Under the pieces are notes generated by a model, which saw nothing but the letters and a program-made list of their open reading frames with translations, did not search any database and had not been told where the DNA came from. The position numbers were made by a program, and so were the translations under genes. This document shows, one piece after another, positions 1 through 8,637 of a stretch of DNA of 64,000 nt. Origin of the DNA: Agrobacterium vitis. Its GTDB lineage: Bacteria > Pseudomonadota > Alphaproteobacteria > Rhizobiales > Rhizobiaceae. The DNA lies in the NCBI RefSeq assembly GCF_013337045.2, contig NZ_CP118260.1, positions 1,012,001 through 1,076,000 of the forward strand, written 5' to 3'. The number at the start of each line of letters is the position of its first letter. Position 1 is the stretch's first letter.

Positions 1-1
1 A

Positions 2-211
2 ATCATGATCCCGTTGATGGACAAGAATGACGAAGGACGCCGTTCCCATTATCTGACGATCCAGACGGCGATTGCCGATGCGCCAGCGGCCGACGAAATT
101 GTCGTTGGGCTTGGGGCGTCTGTTGGCGGAAGGCCCCATCACCGGATTGGTGACCGCTATCAGGATCTGAAAGATCTGGGCCAGGATGTCGCCAACCCGG
201 CGGGCGTATAA
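2..211 (+). CDS. Amino acid synthesis (PF06684/DUF1185-like) family protein, C-terminal part
   Basis: The reading frame is open from the left edge of the window, so only the last 69 or so residues are present and the start lies outside. The tail DAPAADEIVVGLGASVGGRP is the kind of C-terminus I recall for the PF06684 (DUF1185) amino acid synthesis family, whose biochemical role is unclear. The stop lies 14 bases before the start of the alpha/beta hydrolase, and the gene is on the same strand as the monooxygenase operon, so it is probably its upstream member. The family call rests on memory of the C-terminal pattern only. Confidence 0.6.
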   Translation: MMIPLMDKNDEGRRSHYLTIQTAIADAPAADEIVVGLGASVGGRPHHRIGDRYQDLKDLGQDVANPAGV

Positions 212-225
212 GCGGGGGCGGGACC

Positions 226-1062
226 ATGGAGATGGCAGCAATGCGTGGCACGGCTCCATCGCCATTTCCGGCGGTCGAGCGCCAAATTACCCCTGATGGA
301 ACCGCTTATGTGGAGCAAGGCGCCGGCGAGCCGCTGGTGCTGGTGCATGGCGTCGGCATGCGGCTGGAAGCATGGTGGCCGCAAATGGCAAGCCTTTCCG
401 CCAACCATCGGGTCATCGCCGTCGATATGCCGGGCCATGGTCAGAGTCTTGCCTTGCCGAAAGGCAGTGAGCTGCCGGATTTCGTTGCCTGGCTCGGCCG
501 GTTTCTGGAGGAAATCAATCTTGGACCGGTCAATCTGGCCGGTCATTCGATGGGCGCGTTGATTGCAGGCGGTGCCGTCGCCAGCTTTCCGCAGAAAATC
601 CGGCGGGTGGCGCTGGTGAATGGCGTCTACCGGCGTGATGCGTCGGCTAAGGCTGCGGTTCTTGCCCGGGCAGAGTCGATTGCCGCTGACGGCATTGATA
701 TTGAAGGGCCGTTGAAGCGCTGGTTCGACAGCGATGCCGTCAGCCTTGCCGCTCGCGCCCTGACCGAGCAATGCCTGCGGCAAATGAATGTCGATGCCTA
801 TGCCACCGCTTACCGTGCCTTTGCCAATGGGGATGAAACCTATGCGGACTGCTGGCCGCAGGTTGCCTGTCCGGCCCTGTTCCTGACGGGTGCCGGTGAT
901 CCGAACTCGACGGCTGAAATGGCTGAGGCCATGGCGGGGCAGGCGCAGCAAGGTATTGCCAGGATCGTTCCCGGCCATCGCCACATGGTCAATCTCACGG
1001 CACCGCAAGAGGTGCATGACATCATGGCCGCGTGGCTGGCTTTACCGGAGGCACGTCAATGA
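226..1062 (+). CDS. Alpha/beta fold hydrolase
   Basis: A 278-residue alpha/beta hydrolase. The oxyanion-hole motif HGVG is at about residues 41-44, the nucleophile elbow GHSMG puts Ser at 108, an acid candidate is Asp225 (GAGDP), and the catalytic His is 251 or 253 (GHRH). There is no signal peptide, so it should be cytoplasmic. It precedes a flavin reductase and a luciferase-like monooxygenase, as RutD accompanies RutF and RutA in pyrimidine degradation. A role in hydrolysing a ring-opened or carbamoylated product is inference; the substrate cannot be read from the sequence. Later in-frame ATGs at 232 and 241 could also serve as starts. Confidence 0.85.
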   Translation: MEMAAMRGTAPSPFPAVERQITPDGTAYVEQGAGEPLVLVHGVGMRLEAWWPQMASLSANHRVIAVDMPGHGQSLALPKGSELPDFVAWLGRFLEEINLGPVNLAGHSMGALIAGGAVASFPQKIRRVALVNGVYRRDASAKAAVLARAESIAADGIDIEGPLKRWFDSDAVSLAARALTEQCLRQMNVDAYATAYRAFANGDETYADCWPQVACPALFLTGAGDPNSTAEMAEAMAGQAQQGIARIVPGHRHMVNLTAPQEVHDIMAAWLALPEARQ

Positions 1063-1093
1063 GTGCCGATAAAACCAACAGTGAGGCGCGCGG

Positions 1094-2014
1094 ATGAGCG
1101 AAGCGATAATCGATCCCCGCAGCCTGCGCGATGCCTTCGGCGCTTTCGCCACCGGCGTCACCGTTGTCACCACGCTTGGTCCTGACGGTTCTCCAATCGG
1201 CTTTACCGCCAATTCCTTCACATCGGTTTCGCTCGATCCGCCTTTGCTGCTGGTCTGTCTGGCTAAGACCTCGCGCAATTTTGAGGTGATGACCAAGGCC
1301 GAAGGCTTTGCGGTCAATATCTTGTCCGACGGGCAGAAGGAGGTGTCCAACACCTTCGCCCGGCCGGTCGAAGACCGGTTTGCTACTGTGGACTGGCGGC
1401 TTGGTCCTCATGGGTCGCCAGTGTTTTCCGGGACGTGTGCCTGGTTTGATTGCAGTTTGGAACAGGTGATCGAGGCAGGCGACCATGTCGTGTTATTGGG
1501 GCGGGTACAGGCATTCGACAAAAGCGAGTTGAACGGGCTGGGCTATGCGCGCGGCGGTTATTTCACGCCAGCCCTTGCCGAAAAAGCCGTCAGCGCCGCT
1601 AGCGATGGCCCGCTGCATCTGAGCGCCGTTATCGAGCGTGATGGCGAGGTGCTTCTGGTGGGCGAAGGTGGCCGCAGCCTGCCGGGTTGTCATGCGGTCA
1701 GCGGCGAGCCGTTGCAGGATTTGAAAGCCCATCTCGAACAGTTGACTGGGCTCGGTATCACCATCGGGTTTCTGTATTCCGTCTACGAAGACAAGAGCGA
1801 GGCATGCCAGCATATCGTTTACCGCGCCTTTGCCGCTACTGGCGTGCCGAAATGCGGCAATTTCCTCCCGGTTGACCAGCTTGTCGGTGTGGGCGGGTCG
1901 GCCACGGCAGATATTCTCAATCGCTTCGCGGCAGAAAGCTCGCTTGGCAATTTCGGCGTCTATGTTGGCAATGAGACGGCAGGCCGGGTTCACTCCATTG
2001 CCAGGAAGGCTTGA
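1094..2014 (+). CDS. Flavin reductase with C-terminal degenerate Nudix-like domain
   Basis: The first 165 or so residues are a Flavin_Reduct (PF01613) domain of the HpaC/RutF type, with the characteristic segment ATGVTVVTTLGPDG near the N-terminus and GFTANSFTSVSLDPPLLLVC after it. It should supply reduced FMN to the monooxygenase encoded next. Family members are usually 160-190 residues; this one is 306. The extra 135 residues resemble a Nudix fold: strand-like HLSAVIERDGEVLLVG, then GEPLQDLKAHLEQLTGL where the Nudix box GESLEEAARRELEEETG would be. The REx2EE catalytic residues are missing, so the domain is probably non-hydrolytic. It lies 31 bases after the hydrolase stop and 3 bases before the monooxygenase start. 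Confidence 0.85.
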   Translation: MSEAIIDPRSLRDAFGAFATGVTVVTTLGPDGSPIGFTANSFTSVSLDPPLLLVCLAKTSRNFEVMTKAEGFAVNILSDGQKEVSNTFARPVEDRFATVDWRLGPHGSPVFSGTCAWFDCSLEQVIEAGDHVVLLGRVQAFDKSELNGLGYARGGYFTPALAEKAVSAASDGPLHLSAVIERDGEVLLVGEGGRSLPGCHAVSGEPLQDLKAHLEQLTGLGITIGFLYSVYEDKSEACQHIVYRAFAATGVPKCGNFLPVDQLVGVGGSATADILNRFAAESSLGNFGVYVGNETAGRVHSIARKA

Positions 2015-2017
2015 TCC

Positions 2018-3055
2018 ATGAAGTTCTCTCTCTTCGTCCATATGGAACGGCTCGATGCCAGCCAGAGCCACAAGAGCCTCTATGAGGAATTTCTGCAACT
2101 CTGCGAGATCGCCGATAAGGGCGGCATGCATGCGATCTGGACCGGCGAACACCATGGGATGGATTTCACCATTGCGCCCAACCCATTCGTGACCATTGCC
2201 GATCTGGCCAACCGGGTGAAAAACGTCCGCCTTGGAACGGGAACGGTGATTGCACCCTTCTGGCACCCGATCAAGCTGGCGGGCGAGGCGGCGATGACCG
2301 ACCTGATCACCAATGGCCGGTTGGATATCGGCATCGCCCGTGGCGCCTACTCCTTTGAATATGAGCGGTTGATGCCGGGCCTGGATGCCTGGACCGCTGG
2401 CCAGCGGATGCGCGAACTGATCCCAGCCGTCAAAGGCGTCTGGGCTGGCGACTATGCCCATCAGGGAGAGTTCTGGAATTTTCCGGCGACCACCTCGGCA
2501 CCGAAACCTTTGCAGGAACCGATCCCGCTGTGGGTGGCGGCGCGTGATCCCAATTCGCATGATTTTGCCGTGGCCAATGGCTGCAATGTGCAGGTGACGC
2601 CGCTGTGGAATGGCGACGGCGAAATCGAAACTCTGATGCAACGGTTTAACGACGCCTGCGAGAAGTCCCCCGATCTGCCGCGCCCGAAAATCATGCTGCT
2701 GCTGCATAGCTATGTCGGCTCCAGCGAGGCCGATATCGCCCAAGCGGCCAGGGAGTTGAGCACCTATTACAATTACTTCTTCGCGTGGTTCAAAAACGAG
2801 CGTCCAATCCACCAGGGCCTGATCGAAAGGTTGAGCCAGGAGGATATCGACGCCAACGCCATGCTGGCGCCCGAGGTGATGCGGGCCAATATGGCTGTTG
2901 GTACAGCGGATGACGTGATCGCCCGGCTGAAACGCTATGAGGCGCTGGGCTATGATGAGTTTTCCTTCTGGATCGACACTGGCATGAGCTTCGAGCGCAA
3001 GAAAGGCTCGCTGGAGCGCTTCATTGCCGATGTCATGCCAGCCTTTGCGGAGTAA
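2018..3055 (+). CDS. LLM-class flavin-dependent monooxygenase (luciferase-like)
   Basis: A 345-residue bacterial luciferase-like protein (PF00296). MKFSLFVHMER at the start, WTGEHHGMDF near residue 42, a GTGTVIAPFWHPIKLAGEAA segment near residue 74 and LDIGIARGAY near residue 102 are typical of the TIM-barrel family. Such enzymes use FMNH2 from a separate reductase and O2; the reductase gene ends 3 bases upstream. With the hydrolase and two aldehyde dehydrogenases it suggests oxidative opening or dealkylation of an imported compound. Pyridine, pyrimidine (RutA) and alkanesulfonate systems use members of this family, so the substrate stays open. Confidence 0.88.
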   Translation: MKFSLFVHMERLDASQSHKSLYEEFLQLCEIADKGGMHAIWTGEHHGMDFTIAPNPFVTIADLANRVKNVRLGTGTVIAPFWHPIKLAGEAAMTDLITNGRLDIGIARGAYSFEYERLMPGLDAWTAGQRMRELIPAVKGVWAGDYAHQGEFWNFPATTSAPKPLQEPIPLWVAARDPNSHDFAVANGCNVQVTPLWNGDGEIETLMQRFNDACEKSPDLPRPKIMLLLHSYVGSSEADIAQAARELSTYYNYFFAWFKNERPIHQGLIERLSQEDIDANAMLAPEVMRANMAVGTADDVIARLKRYEALGYDEFSFWIDTGMSFERKKGSLERFIADVMPAFAE

Positions 3056-3059
3056 AGCG

Positions 3060-4523
3060 ATGCAGCGTTTCCAGCTTTACATCGATGGCACCTTCAGTGA
3101 CGGCGAGGCGCGGTTTGAAAGCCTCGATCCGGCCACTGGCGAGGTCTGGGCCGATATGCCGGAAGCGCGCGAAGCGGATGTGGACCGCGCAGTGGACGCG
3201 GCCCATACGGCACTCTATGCCGGGCCATGGGCAAAAATGACCGCCACCCAGCGTGGCAAGCTGATCTACCGGCTGGCCGATCTGATTGCCGCCAATGCGC
3301 CAAGGCTTGCGGAGCTGGAAACCCGCGATACCGGCAAAATCATCCGTGAGACAAGCTCGCAAATTGCCTATGTCGCCGATTACTATCGCTATTATGCGGG
3401 GCTTGCCGACAAGATCGAAGGTTCGACACTGCCGATCGACAAGCCGGATATGGATGTCTGGCTACGTCGTGAGCCGGTCGGTGTGGTTGCTATGGTCATT
3501 CCGTGGAACAGCCAATTGTTTCTCTCGGCGGTCAAGATCGGCCCGGCGCTGGCCGCTGGCTGTACGATGGTGGTGAAGGCCTCGGAAGACGGTCCGGCCC
3601 CGATGCTGGAATTTGCCCGGCTGGTGCATGAGGCGGGATTTCCGCCCGGTGTTGTCAATATCATTACCGGCTTCGGGCCTGCTTGCGGTGCAGCACTCAC
3701 CCGTCATCCCAGGGTTGCACATGTGGCCTTCACCGGTGGGCCGGAGGCAGCGCGGCACGTGGTGCGCAATTCGGCGGAAAATCTGGCTTCCACCTCGTTG
3801 GAACTTGGCGGCAAGTCGCCGTTCATCGTCTTTGCCGACGCGGATCTGGAAAGTGCAGCCAATGCGCAGGTCTCCGGCATTTTTGCAGCCACCGGCCAAT
3901 CCTGCGTTGCCGGATCGCGGTTGATTGTCGAGCGCTCGGTCAAGGGTGCATTCCTGGCCCGGTTGAAGGAGAAGGCCGAAGCAATCCGCATTGGGAGTCC
4001 GCTGGATATGGCAACGGAGGTGGGACCGCTCGCCACAAGACGCCAGCAGGATCATGTCGATGCGCTGGTGAAGGCCTCGCTTGCCGCAGGCGCCCGGCTG
4101 GTGACGGGAGGGCAGCGCCCAGATGGTCCGGGTAACTTCTATCTGCCGACCATTCTCGATTGCGATGGCGTCAACTCGCCCTCCATGGCGCAGGAATTTT
4201 TCGGGCCGGTCCTGTCCGTGGTGTCTTTTGAGAGTGAGGCGCAAGCGCTGCATCTGGCCAATGATACGGCCTATGGTCTGGCGTCAGGCGTGTTTACCCA
4301 AAACCTGGCACGCGCGCATCGGATGATACGCGGGCTGCGCGCTGGCGTCGTCTGGGTCAATACCTACCGCGCCGTTTCGCCGATTGCACCTTTTGGCGGC
4401 TTTGGCTTGTCCGGCCATGGGCGGGAAGGCGGCATGGCCGCGGTACTGGACTATACCCGCACCAAGACGGTCTGGCTGAAAACCTCAGACGACCCGTTTC
4501 CCGATCCGTTCGTGATGCGGTGA
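3060..4523 (+). CDS. NAD(P)-dependent aldehyde dehydrogenase
   Basis: A 487-residue aldehyde dehydrogenase (PF00171). Visible landmarks are the cofactor-site stretch VVAMVIPWNSQ, the FTGGPEAA turn, the general-base motif LELGGKSP with Glu248, and the nucleophile in GQSCVAGSR with Cys282. The start at 3060 follows the monooxygenase stop by 4 bases and gives the expected N-terminus QLYIDGTFSDG; a longer frame from 3024 would overlap the preceding gene. It most likely oxidises the aldehyde released by the monooxygenase step. The family covers betaine-aldehyde and hydroxymuconic-semialdehyde types, so substrate is not assigned. Confidence 0.9.
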   Translation: MQRFQLYIDGTFSDGEARFESLDPATGEVWADMPEAREADVDRAVDAAHTALYAGPWAKMTATQRGKLIYRLADLIAANAPRLAELETRDTGKIIRETSSQIAYVADYYRYYAGLADKIEGSTLPIDKPDMDVWLRREPVGVVAMVIPWNSQLFLSAVKIGPALAAGCTMVVKASEDGPAPMLEFARLVHEAGFPPGVVNIITGFGPACGAALTRHPRVAHVAFTGGPEAARHVVRNSAENLASTSLELGGKSPFIVFADADLESAANAQVSGIFAATGQSCVAGSRLIVERSVKGAFLARLKEKAEAIRIGSPLDMATEVGPLATRRQQDHVDALVKASLAAGARLVTGGQRPDGPGNFYLPTILDCDGVNSPSMAQEFFGPVLSVVSFESEAQALHLANDTAYGLASGVFTQNLARAHRMIRGLRAGVVWVNTYRAVSPIAPFGGFGLSGHGREGGMAAVLDYTRTKTVWLKTSDDPFPDPFVMR

Positions 4524-4603
4524 TAAGAACATGCCCCGGATGGATGGCCCAAAAGAAGCAACCGGCATCCGGGTAAGGCACAATCAAACAAGGACAAGGG
4601 AAC

Positions 4604-5614
4604 ATGAAAAACAAAACGATTATCGCATCGCTGGCTTTGCTCTTGGGCGTCTCCGGTCAGGCACTGGCCGCTGACTTGGTGTTCACCAGTTGGGGCGGCA
4701 CCACGCAGGACGTGCAGAAATCCGCCTGGGCGGATAAATTCACCGCGAAAGAAGGCATCAACGTCCTTCAGGACGGCCCGACCGATTACGGCAAGATCAA
4801 AGCCATGGTCGAGGCCAAGGGCGTGAACTGGGACGTCGTCGATGTCGAGGGCGACTATGCGATTCAAGCTGGCGACAAGGGCCTGCTGGAAAAGCTCGAC
4901 TTTAAGACCATCGATAAGACAACGCTCGATCCGCGTTTTGTGACGGATTATTCGGTCGGCAGCTTTTATTATTCCTTCGTGGTCGGCTGCAACAAGGACG
5001 CTGTCGCCGCTTGCCCGAAAAGCTGGACGGACCTGTTCGACACCAAGAAATTTCCCGGTAAGCGCACTTTCTACAAATGGTCAGCGCCAGGCGTGATCGA
5101 AGCCGCGTTGTTGGCGGATGGCGTGACGCCGGATAAGCTTTATCCGCTTGATCTCGACCGCGCCTTCAAGAAGCTCGACACCATCAAATCCGACATCATC
5201 TGGTGGTCGGGCGGTGCGCAGTCGCAGCAATTGCTGGCCTCTGCCGAAGCCCCGTTCGGCTCGTTCTGGAATGGCCGGTTGACGGCGCTGGCCGCGACCG
5301 GTGTGACGGTTGAAACCTCCTGGGCGCAGAATATCACGGCAGCCGATGCGCTGGTCGTGCCGAAGGGCACCAAGAACAAGGAAGCGGCGATGAAGTTCAT
5401 CGCTTTCGCAACCTCGCCCGCGGGTCAGGCCGAGATGGCAGCAGGGACCGGTTATGCGCCTGTGAATACCAAGTCACCGGCGCTGATGGACCCCGCCATC
5501 GCCAAGACCTTGCCGGACCAGCAGACCGCGTCGCAGGTCAATGCTGACATGGCCTACTGGGCCAAGCACCGTGACGAGATTGGTGAGCGTTGGTACGCTT
5601 GGCAGTCGAAGTAA
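4604..5614 (+). CDS. ABC transporter substrate-binding protein, spermidine/putrescine (PotD) type
   Basis: A 336-residue periplasmic binding protein. It opens with a Sec signal peptide (MKNKTIIASLALLLGVSGQ, cleavage expected after ALAA) and continues DLVFTSWGGTTQDVQKSAWA, the usual start of PotD-like proteins (PF13416). The order binding protein, two permeases, ATPase in 4604-8478 matches polyamine-type importers, so it probably delivers the substrate of the adjoining monooxygenase pathway. Spermidine-type systems in rhizobia carry many small cationic or N-containing compounds; the ligand is not predictable here. Confidence 0.9.
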   Translation: MKNKTIIASLALLLGVSGQALAADLVFTSWGGTTQDVQKSAWADKFTAKEGINVLQDGPTDYGKIKAMVEAKGVNWDVVDVEGDYAIQAGDKGLLEKLDFKTIDKTTLDPRFVTDYSVGSFYYSFVVGCNKDAVAACPKSWTDLFDTKKFPGKRTFYKWSAPGVIEAALLADGVTPDKLYPLDLDRAFKKLDTIKSDIIWWSGGAQSQQLLASAEAPFGSFWNGRLTALAATGVTVETSWAQNITAADALVVPKGTKNKEAAMKFIAFATSPAGQAEMAAGTGYAPVNTKSPALMDPAIAKTLPDQQTASQVNADMAYWAKHRDEIGERWYAWQSK

Positions 5615-5637
5615 GCCATACTCTAAAGTAAGACATT

Positions 5638-5665
5638 TCCGGCACCGTAAACATCCGGTGCCGGA
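5638..5665 (+). promoter_or_regulatory. Stem-loop between binding-protein and permease genes
   Basis: A perfect 10-base-pair stem (TCCGGCACCG against CGGTGCCGGA) with an 8-base loop lies 23 bases after the binding-protein stop. There is no run of T after it, so it looks like an mRNA-stabilising or partial attenuating hairpin that raises binding protein over permease, a common arrangement in importer operons. Confidence 0.6.
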
Positions 5666-5736
5666 GCGTCCTCAGCGTTACGGCATGTTGCATCCTTTAA
5701 ATGCACGATGTCGGACGGGTTTCGCAAGGAAACGGC

Positions 5737-6603
5737 ATGGCGTCCCCGATCTCGACTATTGAACAGCCCGTTAGAAACCGGTGGGGTTTCGGCAATAAAG
5801 CCGCGACCCTGCCGGCGCTGGTGCTGATCCTGATCTTCTTCGTTCTGCCGGTGCTGGCTCTGCTGACGCGCTCGGTGACGGAGCCGGTTCTCGGCCTTGG
5901 CAATTACGGCGCATTGCTGGGAAGCGCGACCTATCTGAAAATCTTCTTCAACACGTTTTTTGTCTCGGCCCTGGTCACGGCAATCTCGCTCGTGATTGGC
6001 TTTCCCGTCGCCTGGGCGCTGGCGATCATGCCGCAACGATTGGCCTCCGTGATCTTTGCGATCGTCTTGCTGTCGATGTGGACCAACCTTCTCGCCCGCA
6101 CCTATGCCTGGATGGTGCTGTTACAGCGCACCGGGGTCATCAACAAAACGCTGATCAGTCTCGGTGTGATCGATACGCCGCTGGTGATGGTCAACAATCT
6201 CGTCGGTGTGACCATCGGGATGAGCTACATCATGCTGCCCTTCATCATCATTCCGCTCTATGGGGTGATCCGCAAGATCGATCCGGCGCTGTTGCAGGCG
6301 GCAGCACTTTGCGGAGCGACGCGCTGGCAGGCTCTGGTGACGGTGCTGCTGCCGCTTGCCATGCCGGGCTTGGTGTCTGGCGGGTTGATGGTGTTCGTCA
6401 TGTCACTTGGCTATTTCGTTACACCGTCGCTGCTGGGCGGCACATCCAATATGATGCTGGCCGAGTTGATCGCCCAATTCGTGCAATCCTTGGTCAATTG
6501 GGGCATGGGCGGTGCGGCGGCGCTGGTGCTGCTGGTGGTGACGTTGAGCCTTTATGCCCTGCAATTGAAGCTGTTCGGCGCAGCCGGTGAGGGAGGGCGC
6601 TGA
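5737..6603 (+). CDS. ABC transporter permease, PotB type
   Basis: An inner-membrane permease of about 288 residues with six or so hydrophobic segments beginning at ALVLILIFFVLPVLALL. The cytoplasmic EAA-like loop appears as LLQAAALCGATRWQALVTVLLPLAMPG. I choose the ATG at 5737 because AAGGAA sits 7 bases upstream; the ATG at 5701 in the same frame has no such site. It pairs with the following permease to form the channel of the polyamine-type importer. Confidence 0.88.
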   Translation: MASPISTIEQPVRNRWGFGNKAATLPALVLILIFFVLPVLALLTRSVTEPVLGLGNYGALLGSATYLKIFFNTFFVSALVTAISLVIGFPVAWALAIMPQRLASVIFAIVLLSMWTNLLARTYAWMVLLQRTGVINKTLISLGVIDTPLVMVNNLVGVTIGMSYIMLPFIIIPLYGVIRKIDPALLQAAALCGATRWQALVTVLLPLAMPGLVSGGLMVFVMSLGYFVTPSLLGGTSNMMLAELIAQFVQSLVNWGMGGAAALVLLVVTLSLYALQLKLFGAAGEGGR

Positions 6604-6604
6604 C

Positions 6605-7405
6605 ATGCTTTTGAATTTCAACAGCCTTGGTGTCTGGAAATGGATTTTGCTGGTCATCACGCTGCTGACGGCGGCTTTTCTCCTGCTGCCGATCCTGTTT
6701 ATCGCCGCCCTGTCCTTCGGCTCCTCGCAATGGCTGATTTTTCCGCCACCCGCCTGGACCACCAAATGGTACGCCCAGCTATTTGCCGATCCGCGCTGGC
6801 TGGATGCGGCCTGGACCAGCTTTCGCATTGCCGTCATCGTCACGATCCTGTCGGTGCTGATCGGGCTTTGTGCGTCGTTCGGCCTGGTGCGTGGTCGGTT
6901 TCTGGGGCGGAATACTTTGCGAGCACTGTTCATGACGCCGATGATCCTGCCCGTCGTGGTGTTGGCCGTGGCGCTCTATGCGTTTTTCCTGCGCATCGGG
7001 CTGAACGGCACGACACTCGGTTTCGTCATCGCCCATCTGGTTGTCGCCTTGCCTTTTTCCATTCTCGCACTGACCAACGCGCTGGAAGGCTTCGATAAAT
7101 CCATCGAGGATGCCGCCGTGCTCTGCGGTGCCTCGCCGCTGAAGGCGCGGCTGTTGATTACGCTGCCCTGCATTGGTCATGGATTGTTTTCGGCGGCGGT
7201 GTTTTCCTTCCTGACCTCCTGGGATGAGGTCGTTCTGGCGATCTTCATGGCAAGCCCGACGCTGCAAACCCTGCCTGTCAAGATCTGGGCAACGCTGCGT
7301 CAGGATCTGACGCCGGTGATTGCCGCCGCCTCCACCCTTCTGATCGTCGTCACCATCGCGTTGATGTTGATCACCGCCCTGGTGCGCAAAGGACTGAAAG
7401 CATGA
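6605..7405 (+). CDS. ABC transporter permease, PotC type
   Basis: A 266-residue permease with hydrophobic segments from WKWILLVITLLTAAFLLLP onward. The EAA loop reads IEDAAVLCGASPLKARLLIT and a typical C-terminal stretch is FLTSWDEVVLAIFMASP. The start at 6605 lies one base after the stop of the first permease and follows GAGGGAGGGCGC, a strong ribosome-binding region. It is the second channel subunit. Confidence 0.88.
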   Translation: MLLNFNSLGVWKWILLVITLLTAAFLLLPILFIAALSFGSSQWLIFPPPAWTTKWYAQLFADPRWLDAAWTSFRIAVIVTILSVLIGLCASFGLVRGRFLGRNTLRALFMTPMILPVVVLAVALYAFFLRIGLNGTTLGFVIAHLVVALPFSILALTNALEGFDKSIEDAAVLCGASPLKARLLITLPCIGHGLFSAAVFSFLTSWDEVVLAIFMASPTLQTLPVKIWATLRQDLTPVIAAASTLLIVVTIALMLITALVRKGLKA

Positions 7406-8478
7406 CGCCTTTTCTGGAAATTCGCGGTATCCGCAAGCAATACGGCCCGGTGGTCGCGGTGCAGGATGTCAATCTTGAGGTGGCAAAGGGCGAGTTCATG
7501 ACTTTTCTCGGTCCTTCCGGGTCAGGCAAGAGCACGACGCTTTATATTCTCGCCGGTTTCGAACAGCCGAGTGCGGGTGATATGCTGCTATCGGGCAAGA
7601 GCGTGTTGCAGACCCCATCGCACCAACGCAATATCGGCATGGTATTTCAACGCTACACGCTGTTTCCGCATTTATCGGTCGGCCAGAACATTGCCTTTCC
7701 GCTGAAAATGCGCGGCTGGTCGAAGGCCGATATCACCGAGCGTGTCCGCAAGATGCTGCAATTGGTGCGGCTGGAAGGCTATGAGGATCGCAAACCGGCG
7801 CAAATGTCCGGTGGCCAACAGCAGCGCGTCGCGCTGGCACGGGCGCTGGCCTATGATCCACCGGTGCTTTTGATGGACGAACCGCTTTCGGCGCTGGACA
7901 AAAAGCTGCGCGAGGAAATCCAGCACGAGATCCGCCGCATCCATCACCAAACGGATGTTACCATCCTTTACGTCACCCATGACCAGGAAGAGGCGCTGCG
8001 GCTTTCCGACCGGATTGCGGTGTTTTCCAAGGGGGTGATCGACCAGATCGGCACCGGCGCCGAGCTTTACGCCAATCCGGCGACGCGGTTTGTGGCGGAG
8101 TTTATCGGGGACAGCGATTTTCTGCCCTGCGTGGTGACCGATACCAGGGAGGGTAAGGCCGAAATCCGCCTTGGTGATTATCTGGCAATCGGAAATATTC
8201 CGCTGCATGGGAAGGCGCAGAGTGGAAGCAATGCCATGCTGATGCTGCGCCCGGAGCGGTTGACGTTGTTTTCGGCTCAAGGACCGGGAATGCTTGCTGC
8301 CAAGATTGAGGACATTACGTTTCTCGGCAATACCATTCATATCGCGCTATTGAGCGAAGGCGGGCATGGCCTGTCCGTGCGTCTGCCCTTCGGCCATGCC
8401 GCACTGGATGGATTGACGATCGGTGCGCCTGTTGCGCTGGGGTTCGATCCGGCGTCGGCGCATGTTTTTGCAGAATAG
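7402..8478 (+). CDS. ABC transporter ATP-binding protein, PotA type
   Basis: A 358-residue ATPase. Walker A GPSGSGKST is at 37-45, the signature is [16 protein letters not shown], Walker B is LLMDEPLSALD and the switch His is in YVTHDQEEAL. The C-terminal 120 residues fit a TOBE regulatory domain (MLMLRPERLTLF). Its ATG overlaps the permease stop as ATGA, showing translational coupling. It powers the importer encoded from 4604. Confidence 0.92.
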   Translation: MTPFLEIRGIRKQYGPVVAVQDVNLEVAKGEFMTFLGPSGSGKSTTLYILAGFEQPSAGDMLLSGKSVLQTPSHQRNIGMVFQRYTLFPHLSVGQNIAFPLKMRGWSKADITERVRKMLQLVRLEGYEDRKPAQMSGGQQQRVALARALAYDPPVLLMDEPLSALDKKLREEIQHEIRRIHHQTDVTILYVTHDQEEALRLSDRIAVFSKGVIDQIGTGAELYANPATRFVAEFIGDSDFLPCVVTDTREGKAEIRLGDYLAIGNIPLHGKAQSGSNAMLMLRPERLTLFSAQGPGMLAAKIEDITFLGNTIHIALLSEGGHGLSVRLPFGHAALDGLTIGAPVALGFDPASAHVFAE

Positions 8479-8637
8479 CGCTTTGGGAGAACAGCTTCCT
8501 GAAAATGCTATAATCTACAACTTTTACGATCTTGATTAGGATCAACGGCCAGAACCACCTTCAGCGCTATCATTACCTCATCGACGCGACCGATGTCGGT
8601 AATGCGCGCCGCAGCAATGACTGCAAAGGACGGTTCC

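Noticed and set aside
1493..2812. Long open frame (439 codons) on the minus strand
   Set aside because: It lies wholly opposite the flavin reductase and monooxygenase genes, which have clear family motifs. Its composition (rich in His, Arg, Gln) is that of a high-GC antisense shadow.
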